Below are positions 22,763 through 34,958 of a DNA stretch of 64,000 bases, piece by piece. A model generated the notes under the pieces. That model made no database searches. It had not been told where the DNA came from and was given only the letters and a program-made list of their open reading frames with translations. A program made the translations under genes and the position numbers. The stretch is from Ceriagrion tenellum (taxonomy: Eukaryota > Arthropoda > Insecta > Odonata > Coenagrionidae): NCBI GenBank assembly GCA_963169105.1, contig OY720637.1:32111925-32175924 (forward strand), given 5' to 3'. Numbering within the stretch: the first letter of the stretch is position 1; every line of letters begins with the position of its first letter.

Positions 22763-24520
22763 CATCATGATGTGGCATTACTGAGTTGTAAGGAAATAAC
22801 CTTTAGTGCAAGAAAATTAAGCCTAATTGTCAAGTAAAATTTGAATTTCAAATTTTCTACTGCAACAATATTATTCGTAAATGAATTTTTCTCGGGCTTT
22901 TCTTCTGCGTACCCAATTTCACTTCTTTTGACGCAGGTTTCCACACATGATACGGATTATTTTATCGTGTTTAATTGGTAAATGTTCAATTTCCATAAAT
23001 TGTGTCAATGAAATCACCTCAATCCGCCCCCTCTCATACAACGTGATGTTTTTACACAATTGATGAGATTAAACATCCTTTTGGCGCTATGCTATTGATG
23101 CCACGAACATGCTTAATTCCTCGATTGCATAGACCCATAATACTTCCGAAGGAAAAACATATCATGAAGCATAAATGAGAAAATATCAATGCGCATGAGA
23201 TCTGCTCAGCTGATGAACATCAAGGTATCTTTATTTCATCAAAAAACCTTTGTAAGAAAAATATGATCACACAAAATAACACGATCGTATGAAAGGATCT
23301 ACGATCACTAAAAGAGAGGGAACATCTACGGTTTTAAGATGACTGTAAAATAATACACACGTGCCGGAACTCTAAGGTGTATAACTAAAGAATAAAACGT
23401 AATTTTTCGCCTCTGTGTCCGGCTTTCCCTTTACACTTGGATGCGGCCCTGCTGTCCAATTAATTCCTCGACCAAATGAGGAGGAAACATCAAGACCTCA
23501 AAGAACTCTTCCAACTTCTCTTGTCACAGTCAAAACTTTCACAACACAATGATGGGTGAAAATTATTATTTGGCTGCTGAAACGTAGCATGGTTTGACCG
23601 AGGCTTGCCGCCGGGCGTGTCTAAACGCCAGACAATGGGAGCCAAAGCCCTCGTACTCGAAGTAGTAGTCCGGCTTTGTTAACAAAGCGCACTTTGTCAA
23701 CATATAAGGGAAGAGCGAAATGAAGCTTGGGTCATTATAACACACGAAGCGGGGAGTTGTTCGCGAGGTACAGCAAATTTACTGGCAGTTATTCTAAGAA
23801 AGAACACCAGATTTCTCTCTGATCGTAAAGGTTTCCTCCGTCCTTAACGGCACCCCCAAAGGTTTCCAAAAGAGGGCAGCTAGATCGTTATTCACTTTAA
23901 CAGTTGAACATTGGGTGATTTTGAGAATGACGACGAAAAGAAATCGGTGGCTCCGAGAGAACTTGGTGGCATTTCAGTTTTCTCCATTCCTGATTGAATT
24001 TGAGGTGAAAGAGAGTACAACAAATATACATTTTCACTAAAATTACTGCGTATGAGTTCAAAATTTTGATATCTAAAAATTGTTTTTATACTGGTAAAAC
24101 TTTCGTCAATTACCACCAATTAAGTAACTTCATGAAAAAACAGTTGTTCAAAATCGAGTCTAGCTTACATTTTTTAAGTTGCAGGCCAATGTAATTTATT
24201 GAGGATGCCGTAAACATTATGTGAAGCCCGGCAAATTACAGTAGGTCAATTCATGAGAATTAAATCAGAGATCTAGGCTTCTGAACGGACAGATTTTACA
24301 CGCCATTTTTCCTGTATAAGGTAAGAGACCATAGCAGCTGCCAATGAGGCATGAAACTAGGTTATCCGCTGGGTAGCGTGGCTAGCCAAAACGTTTGATG
24401 CCATTAGAGTCGAACAAGAAAAAACTCTCACTACCATCTCAGAAAAATTTTACTTTAGCTGTCCTGCTACCTTATCAAATTAGGTATGTTTTTTGAGAGT
24501 CCCTACGGCGTATAAAATCT
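22763..24520. other. Non-coding stretch
   Basis: No repeats or exons recognised. 23400-23700 is somewhat richer in GC. Confidence 0.35.
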
Positions 24521-24715
24521 CTAGTTTTCTAGTCCACCATTGTCACGTACATCATTACTTTCAACAGTCCAATACCCTTCTTTATTTAATTCAGCAATTT
24601 CATAAGCCATCTTCGTATCTCCACGTGCTACCTCTTTCCTCCATGCTACATCTAAATCCTCTTTGCTCGTCTTCTGTTGTACAAGCTTATACCCTTCATT
24701 CTTTTTCTCCCAACC
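24521..24715 (-). CDS. Candidate terminal coding exon of an unknown protein (partial)
   Basis: On the minus strand an acceptor-like TTTTTGATACCAG (reverse of 24716-24728) is followed by 64 open codons and a TAG stop (24521-24523). An in-frame TGA lies just upstream, so the frame can be coding only if spliced at that CAG. The product begins GWEKKNEGYKLVQQKTSKED, continues with the charged segment AWRKEVARGDTKMAYEIAEL and ends NGGLEN. It is Lys/Glu-rich with few low-complexity runs, unlike the chance frames elsewhere here. I recognise no family. No upstream exon was found, so a chance ORF or an old transposon piece remains possible. Confidence 0.35.
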   Translation of the reverse strand, partial: GWEKKNEGYKLVQQKTSKEDLDVAWRKEVARGDTKMAYEIAELNKEGYWTVESNDVRDNGGLEN

Positions 24716-24729
24716 CTGGTATCAAAAAT

Positions 24730-25144
24730 ATCTGATTCTCTCTCATATTTTTCACCACATAAATAAATTGACATTTCAATCGCAATCAGAAAAAACGTTA
24801 CAGAATGCAAAAATGGATAACACAAGCTCATACAGGAACGCACATTGAAGAGAACGTATATTTGTAGGGACATAAAATCATGAAAAAAACTTGCCAAGAA
24901 ACCCAATTCACAAAGGGAGGGGAAAAAATTAATAACACCGGTTTCATATGGATGGGGATTGAATACATTTAAATGAGAGGTGAAAAATTATTATCATACG
25001 TAAACAACTGAAGAGTTCAAAAGTAAACATTTGAAGGTTCTTTTTTGACCGCTAGAGGCCTATGAATTAATTCTCAACAAATTATGCCACAGGTATTGAA
25101 AAAAAAAGATTTAGTAAAGTCTCAAAATCTACCTTTCGGCGAGC
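24730..25144. other. AT-rich non-coding stretch
   Basis: If the exon at 24521-24715 is real this is its upstream intron. Nothing else recognised. Confidence 0.3.
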
Positions 25145-25360
25145 TAAAATGAAATATTTATGTTGAATAATAATAATTTTCATTGCATTTCCCTTGCCAC
25201 TTTTTGCTATAATAATATTCATGCGATAAATGAATTATCATTTGGATTTAATAGTCACAATTTAACGTTATTGATGAAGAAGAAAACTTACTGCTCAAAT
25301 GCGTACGCTAATTAACACCGTTTATCATTTTTAGCGAGGGACGCATGGAATGTTACTAAA
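25145..25360 (+). repeat. Unclassified dispersed repeat, copy 1
   Basis: It aligns over about 200 bases with 34609-34809 in the same orientation. Shared phrases are AAAATGAAATATTTAT, TATCATTTGG, AAGAAAACTTAC, GCTCAAAT and GGAATGTT. Non-coding and AT-rich. Family and ends unknown. Confidence 0.7.
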
Positions 25361-26354
25361 TTCTACGTTATAAGGAAGTTTGTTTAACCATAGTAAGGCG
25401 TAGCCAGCTGAAGCGCAGTTTGGTTATGTGTGAAATTTGCAGTATAAAGTCAATGGTAAATGGAAGCATTATTTGACAGCAAAAAACCCTTACAATCCCC
25501 GTTAATAACATTCCATCTATCCTCATCTTGCATCTATTATTGCGCCCTTCATCTTCACCAAGACTTCACTCTCGTGTTTAAATATATTATTCCTGGCTTG
25601 TCACAGACAGAGCTCTCAAAGTTGTACGGATGAATAGCTTAGGAATACGAGTATGAGAGAGTAGTACAAATTCATTTGAATATTAATTAAAATTGGTAAG
25701 GTTCCAACTATTATCTGGCTTGAGTTCCTAGGTTCGCTTTAATTAATGACAACGGCAGCGAGATTCCCATGTTTAATTCATGAGTTTTCTACAACTCTTC
25801 GGTATACAGGGCATGCAGGGCAGGCACATATCGAGATCTAATGAACCATTAATTAGTTTTTATACCAGCATTATAAGAAATTCAACTCAAGTACCACGAC
25901 CAATATAATATACTAACACTAAGGTCAAGTTACATTACGCAACTTCGATTGAGAGAGAGGATTTATACCAACCTTCGTGCATACATACCATCCGCAGAAG
26001 AAGGGCATTAATAGAAAAATCATCATTATTCATATTACAATAAATTACTCGGTGTGCTTCCACAATGCATTGCTCAAACTGGCCCCCAGGTTTCGGTATG
26101 TTATACCATTCTTATGTTTAGGACACGACGAAGGGATTCATTCACAAGAAACCTAGTTTCCAAAGGTTAATGACAAAAACTGACTTTTTTCACATTGCCC
26201 ACTCAGAAAGGAATTGATGAGATAGGCATGCATTTATGTGAAATTTATCATGGCACTGTATTGGGGTACTGCTACTCGTATATAATCATACACCAAACAA
26301 TTTTCACAAGAATAAATTTTAATCTAATACGCGGAATATATTTTTTATAATGTC
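25361..26354. other. AT-rich non-coding stretch
   Basis: Nothing recognised. Confidence 0.4.
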
Positions 26355-26489
26355 GAATTGTTCGGGTTCTTTCTGCGTCACAAAATATTCATAGATAACC
26401 GTTTCCATTGGTGCTTCGGATTGAACCGTTCCGGAATATCCATGGATAACCGTCAATATGCTGTAACATGGGAAGATCCCGAACAATTC
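26355..26489. repeat. Short inverted repeat
   Basis: GAATTGTTCGGG at 26355-26366 is perfectly complementary to 26478-26489, with weaker pairing inward. A short direct repeat (ATATTCATAGATAACCG and ATATCCATGGATAACCG) lies between the arms. Confidence 0.5.
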
Positions 26490-27554
26490 TAAATTACAAC
26501 AAAACCGTGGAAGGCTTCGAAACAAATTTTTTATTAATTTGAAAGTATTTAGTCGGTGAATTTTTTCGCATTTTAGGGACTTTTAAATGGAATAGAATTG
26601 CACAAGTTTCACTTGTGACGTCGGGATCTCTCAAATGATAACAAATTCCCTTGGAATATTAATTTGGCATAGCCCCACTTTAATAACGTCTCTCCACTTC
26701 AACGTTCTTTTTTAACAATCTTCCATTCTTTTAATCAACAACAACATAGCAACCTTTTACACAAACAATAAACAATATAAAACATCAACATAGATAAACA
26801 TACATTAACATATAAATTAATTCCAGCAAAACCCAAAATAACGAACGAAAATTAAATAAATAAAATAAAAATAAATAAAAATGGAATTAAACAAAGGCAG
26901 GCACGACGTTACATACTATGCTCAGGGTTTCTCCTTAAGAGCAAAACAGAAAATACATAGAAAATTCTGATTTTAGCGAAAAAAAGAACAAAAAACATTC
27001 CTGGCCAACATTGTACAGTGATAAAAACCAACAATTTCACAGCCACAGATAAATACCACTAAATACAAAATGGAAAATATAATATCAATCAGAGAGTATA
27101 AAAAACAAATAATAATTTCTGAGATAATTATGTAAAACACAATTCTATAATCGGAAACAAATTTAAGTTATAGACATATATGCTTATTATAGCAATAATA
27201 AAAGTTTTTTTCTTAAAAATAAACAGAGAGGAAGAATATTTTTTAAAGATAATTGAGTGGAATTCCAGAGATTAGAATCAGAGATGGGAAAAGATTTAAG
27301 GTAAGTATTTTTCCGAGGTATAGGGAATGTGAGGTAGGAGGGGTCAGTTCTAAAGATTCTAAAAACAGAGACTGATTTGGATTTAAACATGGAAAAAAGA
27401 TAGGCTGGATATTCATTGCAGAAGGGAGTGAAAAGAAATGAACCACGTACGTATTTCCTCCGAGAAGAGGTTGAATACCTTCTAAATAAAGCGGAATTCC
27501 CATGAAAGGGAACGAAGGAGCATCAAAGTTGGATCTGAAACACACAGAATGTCA
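26490..27554. other. AT-rich non-coding stretch
   Basis: It includes an A-rich AAATAAATAAAAT-type tract at about 26850-26882. A 100-codon minus-strand frame (27243-27545) shows no domain. Confidence 0.35.
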
Positions 27555-28200
27555 CCCGCGTAGCTCTACACAATTTTTTTCCCTCTCCTTCCACATTTGT
27601 CTCGCATCTTTGTTCCGCGTATCCAAATTTTTGTGGACCACTCACTGCTGAAGCAGCAACGTCCTGTGGACTCATCCCCCCTCCCCCCCTATCTCTTAAG
27701 CGGGGATCATGAAGTCGATGGGAGCATTCTACCGCCCTTCCAGATCCAGGAACCAAAAGGGGAGACTCGCGGGAAGTAACAGATTTTGACGCCTTGATTA
27801 AATTTTCCATTATTCATGCACACGGACGGAAAAAAAATGAGTGGATGGAGAGGGAGAGAGGGATGAAAACGCGAAAGAACAACTGTGCTGACGCCCGGAG
27901 CGACAACGATCGGTTCCCCCCCGTCCACCCCCCCGCCACCTTCCCTCCACTTTAATGTATTCGCCGGCGCGAGGAAACCAGAGGCGCGGAGATGGGAATC
28001 GAAAGATAAAGAACACATCGCGTGCTTTATAAAACTCTTTCGCTAGTCCCTCTCTTCGCCACGGGACCGCGTGGGAATCCGTCAACCGCGAAGCAAAGAG
28101 TCGGGTCCGGCCGGCCGCGAGCTGCAGGCCTACCTAAAGCCTCCTTGTTGCCATGCCACCGCGAAGCTCTTTTACTTTAATCCCTTCGGGCATTACCAAA
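27555..28200. other. GC- and CpG-rich island
   Basis: Mixed pyrimidine- and purine-rich runs (27655-27700 and 27820-27870) and C-rich stretches near 27910-27945. Frames of up to 103 codons overlap on both strands and are low in complexity. No exon is supported. Confidence 0.4.
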
Positions 28201-28373
28201 ACCTGATTATTATTCCCGGTTCGAACTAAATTTGCATAGAAACTTGCACGCCTCCTCAAGTGAGTGTGAGGCAGGCAGTAAATTTTCAACAACATGCATT
28301 ACGTAATATTTAAAGATTTAAAAAGTCACTTTTTCCCCAAACAATTATGTACCATAACAGTTGCTTTAGATTA
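28201..28373. other. Non-coding stretch
   Basis: Nothing recognised. Confidence 0.3.
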
Positions 28374-28650
28374 GTTCTAGGATACAGACTAGGTTAAATA
28401 GGTTTTTCAGTAGTTGAATCTTGAGTAGTATACTGCATGGTAGCATGTTCTTCTACGTATCACTCTCCTAGTTTCTGGTCAGACTGTTCACTGATGACCT
28501 GACTTCTTTTCTTTTGGCCAGCACCTGGCCATCCGGGGGAACGTGCGCGGTTCTGAGTTAAACTGGGATGAGTGCCGCGTGCCTGGTGTGAAATCAACCT
28601 ATGTTACACATTCTAGTGATGGCTAGCACGGTATTTCGCAGATGTAGATA
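28374..28650 (+). mobile_element. LINE-alpha 3'UTR fragment
   Basis: It matches the 3' parts of the copies at 33974 and 37900: GTTCTAGGATAC, GGTAGCATGTTC, ACTCTCCTAGTTTCTGGTC, CCGGGGGAACGTGCG-like, GCCTGGTGTGAAATCA, and a terminal GCAGATGTAGAT. The coding part is absent. Confidence 0.75.
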
Positions 28651-28990
28651 TGCAACAAATGGTATGTAAGTGCGAAGATCAACCGAGGAAAAATCATTCG
28701 CCTCGACCGAAACTCATACCCGGATTTCTCGATCAAAAAGATCATTATGGGTGCGAAATACAAGATTTTGGCACTAAAACTGGTCACTGTAGTTGACAAT
28801 TGTACGAAATTCACTGCGGGAAAATCGTTCGCCTGTACTGGGAATCAAACCCGGATCTCTCGATATCGCACCGAATGCAGTAACCAGTGAACCTAAGTAT
28901 TCTACAAAAAGAGAGAACGTAGAATTACGTTCAAATTTTGGCTTTAACCTCGCGGACTGTGGCGCTAAGCGTACGCTTTGGACTGCTTCG
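28651..28990 (-). mobile_element. SINE-B, two adjacent copies, minus strand
   Basis: Twice in succession (28651-28795 and 28796-28990) the plus strand reads GTGCGAA-like or TACGAAATTCAC, then AAAATCRTTCGCCT, then a reversed B box (in the second, GGGAATCAAACCCGG at 28841-28855) and CTCTCGAT. In the second copy an A-box-like TTCACTGGTTACTGC (reverse) follows. The first copy carries a variant segment (ATTTTGGCACTAAAACTGGT) also seen at 32640-32700. Confidence 0.6.
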
Positions 28991-29002
28991 TAAGTTTTTA
29001 TT

Positions 29003-29585
29003 TACATCTACTTATTATCCTGCTAGCCATCACAAGGGAGTTTGGTAAGGGGTGACTTGTCACCAACACAAACTACAGTGAATAAATAGACTTCCACAAA
29101 CAAGCACCACACTATCGGTAGGTAGGCTACAAATTCTACAGAAACTGCTAAAATAATCTATAATGTAACTTTGTAAACGTGACACAAATTTCATTAAGAA
29201 AACATGCAAAAGATTATGTTTGCATCACTCGGCAGATTTATAAATATGCATTAGGGGGGGGGGGGAATGAATTTATCGGCAACACCACCTGTCAACGAAC
29301 GTACCTACTCTAAAGACTTAACGCAGCCATTATGGTCTCATCAATTGCGGGAAAAACGACATTTCAAACCTTTCTGTTCTACAATCTAATTTTCTTATTT
29401 TATTCACATCACCGGATCTACCGTAGTATGTTGGAATTTGTAACTTCGTCTGAAAAATAAATCGGTTTTCTAGGTTTAAATAGGTTGGTATGTACAACAC
29501 GTAAATTTCTAGTTGCAAATGGGGACAATATTTCCGGAATAAAGACGGTGAAAAAAAAAGAGAGACAATTTTTCTGGTCATCTTA
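29003..29585 (-). mobile_element. LINE-alpha C-terminus and 3'UTR, minus strand
   Basis: The minus strand encodes a short remnant, VNKIRKLDCRTERFEMSFFP, matching NKIREIDCRTDRFKMSFFP in the copy at 46728. Its 3'UTR runs to the tail (reverse of CTACTTATT at 29002). The UTR holds a G12 run at 29254-29265, where the copy at 47342 has six Gs. Upstream coding sequence is frameshifted and lost. Confidence 0.8.
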
Positions 29586-29985
29586 AACTCAACGGCATTA
29601 TATTTTAAAGGCTAAAACTATTTTCAAAATTTCCTCGGGTGTGTTATCCCGGCCTCAAGAAAAATCATTCGCCTTGACCAGAACTCGAACTTGAATCTCT
29701 CGTCATCGTGCCGAATACTGTAACCAGTTGAGCAAACTATTGATCTTAAAGACTAAACACCTAATTGCGTTCAAAGTCGGGCTTAAACCTCGCGGAAAGC
29801 GGTAATAAGCGCACGCTTCTACGTTTCGCTTCGCGGAATTGTATGTACGGCCTACGAATATTTGGTGGAAAGTGGGGGACAATTTTGCGGCGCACAGCCA
29901 TTTGAAATTGAATGGCTTCACATTTTAAAATCTGAAGAAACTTCAAAATTCTCCACGGGTATGTCGTCCTTGTATTGTACATCCT
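29586..29985 (-). mobile_element. SINE-B copy within a longer repeated block
   Basis: It contains AAAAATCATTCGCCTTGACC, a decayed reversed B box (GAACTCGAACTTG) and CTGTAACCAGTTGAGC (reversed A-box region). It shares GCTTAAACCTCGCGG and AAGCGCACGCTT with the repeat at 28930-28980, so the repeated unit is longer than the tRNA part. A direct repeat, ATTTTAAA...TTTCCTCGGGTGTG and ATTTTAAA...TTCTCCACGGGTATG, brackets it (about 29600 and 29925). Confidence 0.5.
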
Positions 29986-32089
29986 AATCCTTTCTCACTC
30001 CAGGAGACTCTCCTTTCCCAACCCTCCCCTCCCTTCATCCCGTCTTTTATATAATGCCATTTGTACTTGAATATGAATTCGAACTCTCTTGATGAAGTTG
30101 TGACATCGAAACCAGTGGTCTAGAGTCGAACTAAAAAATGTGTGTAGAAGTGAGGAAAAATTACAAAGTTATTTATTCTTCGACTATGCCAAATTTCCAC
30201 ATACTTACTAGTCCTATCATCACACTTGCTAAGGCTTAATGAAAATCGGGTTCGGTAGCATAACTTAGGTGTCATTTTTAATAGATTTAAATGCACATTC
30301 AAATGTTTGGTATTTTAAATTATGCGGTACGGCGCGCACATTATAATAATGAATCTAAAGCGTTTTATTTCCTGACTTGGCATGGTAAACAATTCCAATG
30401 ATTATCATCAGCATTTCACTTTCACTCTAACTTATTGTTAAAAAATTAGGTAATAATGGGTACGCGGCCTTATTTTTCTACCTGTTTGTTCTTTAATGTT
30501 GACCTCTCTTATTCCGAGGTGTTCCTCCGTTCTACATATATAGAGAAATTACCCCGCTAATGCAATCGTTACTGAATGAGCGGTGGGATTCAACTACTCA
30601 TCTTTCAATCAAATAAGCATATATGCCATTAGCATCAATGTGGACTTGGTGGTGGTAACCGAAACAGTACATACTTATTGAAACACTACGACTGGTCATT
30701 TTTCACCTATATCATATCTATTGCAAGCGCGCGATAGGTTGAAATAACTTAAATCAAGATAAATATCAAGACTTTTCTAGGTCAAAATTAAAATTAGCCA
30801 TTCCTACGTATGGGTGTATTAAAAAAGGCGTTAATGAAATCACTGATCACACGTCTCTATTCTCGAATTCAATTGTCGCTCATTATTCACTGTAGCTAAC
30901 GAGGAGACTGAGCCCTGACTGTCATTAATTTCTCAGATTAGTCAACAAAATAACTCGGCATGGGATTCATACGGTTGAGAAAAGGCAAGACGGATAAATC
31001 AGATCATAATCAAAAGAAGTCACAAGTATGCGAACGATCCGCCAGTTTCCAATCGATTGAAAATGAAATTTTTAATTAATTGCATCGAAAGATTTGCATG
31101 CAGAATTTACTCAGAAAACCTACATATAGGCTCAAGAAAGTTTTAAAACTTCTGAAAAATTGTATTCATAGACCTGTTACCAATCACACCAAATGGTGAG
31201 AAACCGTCGAGGGAAAGATGACCGTAAAGCGTCAATCTTCTTCACAAATAACTTCTACTTTTTCTATGGAGTTTCGGCGAGCTGTAGTAATGGATGACGG
31301 AAAGTCTACTCCCGTGTCACTTCCGCCATTTAATTCCGCGCAGATAAGCGAAATTGTGTGATTTCCGCGATTTAGTTGCGTGCGTTAAGTAGTCAGTCCT
31401 TGCGTGACGTTGGTAGCGCGACTGTCAGACGTTCATAGTTGGACTAAGATCCAGACCAACACCAAGGAGGCTTTTTTTTTAGTTCCTGGCAGAAGCGAAT
31501 AAATCGACACTTATCTCATAAGATCCTCAACGAACAAGTTTAGCGTATTATCATTATCGGAGGGCTTTTCGAAATATAGAACGTGAATTACGGAGAATTA
31601 TGTTCTTTTTCAGAATTACATGAGGATGTAACAAAAGTGGCACAGCTTTACTACAAAGCACCCCTACGGTCGTAGAGGAAGTATAAAAAATTACTCATTC
31701 ATAGAAGTAAAATCAACTTTTGCAAAGTCCACAACTCTCGGGATTGAGTACAGTAATTTGCACGCTGTCAGGAACCTAAGAATAAATATAATTTTATAAA
31801 TTATCCTCCAAAACAAGGAATCAAAACCTGCAGGACGAAGCGTTCATTACAATCGAAAACGTTCATGGCAGAAAACGGTACGGGGAGGAAGTGGATAGAA
31901 TTAAATATCGCTAGGCTCCGCAATTACCCTGGCTCTCACCTTATACTGTTTTTCTTCAGTATTCTACCAGCTGATTGGTAGGTTAATGAACATTTTTTTA
32001 TTCTTACATCCTAATCTCAGGTATATCCTATCTCAGGTATTCTGCTTTCCCTTCCATACGTGATCTGCCATTAGATTCCTTTAAAAATC
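29986..32089. other. AT-rich non-coding stretch
   Basis: No repeats recognised. 31240-31470 is richer in CpG but has no frame. Confidence 0.35.
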
Positions 32090-32410
32090 CTCATGCCGTC
32101 TTCCTCCTCTCGTTTCACCAGAATACATATCCTCTTCAACGCTTCCCCAGCGTTCCACCCTCGGTTACTCTCTTCAACATTTCCTCTCTTTTCAGTATAC
32201 GTCCTCCATCTATATCTTCTACCTCCTTCGTGCCTCCACCGTCAGCCTCCTCTCCAATCATGTCCAGTCCAATACCTCCTCGCTCTTCTTTCTCACCACC
32301 CTGCTCACCCTCTCCATCCTTCTCCATACCCTCATCTCAAACGCCTCGAGTCTACGTAATTCTCCCTTCGAAATGACCAAATCTCCGACTCATAAAGACT
32401 CAACTGTACA
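32090..32410 (-). mobile_element. Degenerate LINE C-terminal fragment, related to LINE-beta
   Basis: The minus strand, read across frameshifts and stops, gives SLYESEIWSFRRENYVDSRR, then FEMRVWRRMERVSRVVRKKS and EEVLDWT. This matches the SVALYG...AWT...LEAFETWCWRRMLKI...NDEV layout of LINE-beta but is too diverged to be the same family. No open frame survives. Confidence 0.6.
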
Positions 32411-33439
32411 GCACTAAAAAGCCAGTGCCTCGCAGTCCACCCACCTCTATCGGAGAATTTCCATTTGGATGTTCAAATAGTAAACACTCCTCATAACTAC
32501 GGTCACTGAGCGAAAACTGGAATTCCTATTGTAACAAATCGTTGTCCATTGGAGTTTGAGATTGGAAATAAATATTCCGACTCAGATTTACGTCAACTAC
32601 AACGAATAAACTAGTAAATACAAATCCATCGCAAAAGATCGTTATAGATACGCAATACACGATTTTGGTACTAAAACTAACCACTGTAACTGAGTTCCCT
32701 GGCTAACTTTTGGCTACTCATCGGCCTCTGAGGCCTCTTAAGCCTCTGACACTAACCAGACTTTAGGATAAAGATGTTTCCACATCTAATGGCCCATATT
32801 CATCTATATCTCTGCTCGTAACCCCTTTCACTAGATTAGCCCCCCACAGCGTTCTGTAGATCCGTCAATCACCAACTATTGGAATGGTTGCACAAAGATT
32901 CAGAGAAAGGATAAACCTTAGCTAGAGTGTTCATAAAATCTAAACGTATTAATTTAATCTATTCATTACTATTCTGATTCCATTTTATATCAAAATCATC
33001 ATTAAAATATATAAGATTGTCGAAAGATCAGATCAAACTGGGGACATGATTTAACTTTCCACGTTCGCAACTAACTTGAAACATAGGAAACGCAACATTA
33101 ATCGACAAATATTGGAAGGTGAGGTGCAGGTAAGTTGAATTATATCACTTCCAAATTTTTAAATCTGCAAATTTAGTTTTGGAATACGTACTCTCAGGAA
33201 CACATACTATAAGGGAAAAATTCGTAGATGGCATTACTACACACTGTAAAAAGTAACTTCACTTGGTGGTGAAAGAAACTTGAGCAAATTCTTTGTAAAT
33301 TGACAGCTTGACTATACTCTCATCTTCCAACAGTCCAAAAATTAGTTGATGGCAAATCTGACATAAAAGAGAATGCATTTCGCAAGGAATGCATTACGAT
33401 ACATGATTTTTAGTTTTTTTCCACGTCTCGACCTCGTGA
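32411..33439. other. Non-coding stretch with a SINE-B remnant
   Basis: At 32640-32700 a SINE-B fragment is visible (ACGATTTTGGTACTAAAACT, then CACTGTAACTGAG). Nothing else recognised. Confidence 0.4.
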
Positions 33440-33773
33440 ACGTTGTATACACATACAACGCTGGACAATTAAATTGCTTTAGGAACGAGACGTGAGAGGA
33501 AGATATGGGCAGACGGGAGGAATCAACCGATAGACGGGGCATCAAGCCAGCCAAGTGTTCGCGGGGCGTTCTGGCCCACGCACCAGGCGCCGTAACATCT
33601 CGCAATGATCTCGTTAAAAAAGCCGAAATTTCGGCCCAACTGCCAGTCAAACCAGCGCCAATCTTCGCTCTCGCCCATCTTTGCTTTTAACGAAGGGCGA
33701 GCTTTAAGCGCCCGCGATGCCTCCATCCGATTAAATTGGTTGGTCGGGGAGGGGACGTTGGGCTTATGGCAGG
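33440..33773. other. GC-rich island truncated by the assembly gap
   Basis: CpG-containing sequence with an imperfect inverted repeat (CGCTCTCGCCC and GGGCGAGCTTTAAGCG, about 33668-33711). Overlapping frames run into the gap and cannot be judged. Confidence 0.35.
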
Positions 33774-33973
33774 NNNNNNNNNNNNNNNNNNNNNNNNNNN
33801 NNNNNNNNNNNNNNNNNNNNNNNNNNNNNNNNNNNNNNNNNNNNNNNNNNNNNNNNNNNNNNNNNNNNNNNNNNNNNNNNNNNNNNNNNNNNNNNNNNNN
33901 NNNNNNNNNNNNNNNNNNNNNNNNNNNNNNNNNNNNNNNNNNNNNNNNNNNNNNNNNNNNNNNNNNNNNNNNN
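33774..33973. other. Assembly gap (200 N)
   Basis: Exactly 200 ambiguous bases, a conventional placeholder, so the true distance is unknown. Confidence 0.99.
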
Positions 33974-34363
33974 GTTCTAGGATACTTTAACCCTGGCTAG
34001 GTAAAATAGGTTTTTGCACTTGTGCTAAATACCTTAACATCATTATTAGCCACTAACCTCGAATGCAATTTCCGGCATCATATAACTCTTGCATGATTTA
34101 GCACATTGTAGAACGATTTTTCTGTCGCAGTAATTATAACCAGTAGTTATATCATAAGTAGTGCTCTACATGGTAGCATGTTCTTATACGTAACACTCTC
34201 CTAATTTCTCATCTGACCGAGTTTTGTCATCCTGACTGCTTTTAGCCTGCGCCTATCATTCAGGGGGAACGAGCGCGGATCGGATTTGAGCTGGCATAAG
34301 GGCCTGGTGTGAAATCACCCCGTGCTACACACCCTAGTGGTGGCTTGCACGGTATTCCGTAGA
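33974..34363 (+). mobile_element. LINE-alpha 3'UTR fragment beginning at the gap
   Basis: The first base after the gap starts GTTCTAGGATAC, the same position where the copy at 28374 starts being recognisable. It continues through CTGTCGCAGTAATTATAACC, GGTAGCATGTTC and GCCTGGTGTGAAATCACC to GGTATTCCGTAGAATTAG. It keeps the uninterrupted version of the site into which a SINE-B inserted at 38067. Confidence 0.8.
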
Positions 34364-34608
34364 ATTAGACAACTACGGACTCACCTGTAGGACACCTCTA
34401 AAGCGCAAGGTAGGGGGTGTACGGAAATAGTTTCCTATTTTTCTCAATTTTCCCCCTTCCAACACAGCCCAGAATATAAATTTCCCTCTCCAGCAAAAAT
34501 CTTCTTCTTCAGATCATGAGCTAGGGTACATACCCAGTACCGAAAACCATCTAGTATTGAAAAATAACATAAGTATCGTAAAGTCAGCAATGATATGCGT
34601 AGGAATTT
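34364..34608. other. Non-coding stretch
   Basis: Nothing recognised. Confidence 0.3.
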
Positions 34609-34809
34609 TAAAATGAAATATTTATATTGAATTAAAAATTTTACTGTGTTTCTCTCACCACTTTTTTGCAATGCGACAAATGAACTATCATTTGGCTTTA
34701 ATAATAAAAAATTTACATTATTGATGCACAAGAAAACTTACGGCTCAAATTCGTACACTAATTAATACCGTTCGTCAATTTTAATGAGGGACACATGGAA
34801 TGTTGCTAA
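34609..34809 (+). repeat. Unclassified dispersed repeat, copy 2
   Basis: Homologous to 25145-25360 in the same orientation. Directly downstream is a perfect 14-bp palindrome (AATGGTTAACCATT, 34825-34838) and a weak tRNA-like segment with GTGATTCAATAC. Confidence 0.7.
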
Positions 34810-34958
34810 CCGATTTTTGGTTACAATGGTTAACCATTACCGGTAAACTAGTGTTTGTAAGCAAACGGTCCGTGATTCAATACTTGCTTATGGCCTACTT
34901 TTTCTCGCGACAACTACTACGGATAAGAGGCTGACATTGTACACTACATTGTACATTG

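Noticed and set aside
32136..32327. Glu/Gly-rich 63-codon protein
   Set aside because: It is out of frame with the degenerate LINE coding sequence on the same strand, which explains the DNA better.
33605..34000. Frame across the assembly gap
   Set aside because: Half of it is N; its length is an artefact of the placeholder.
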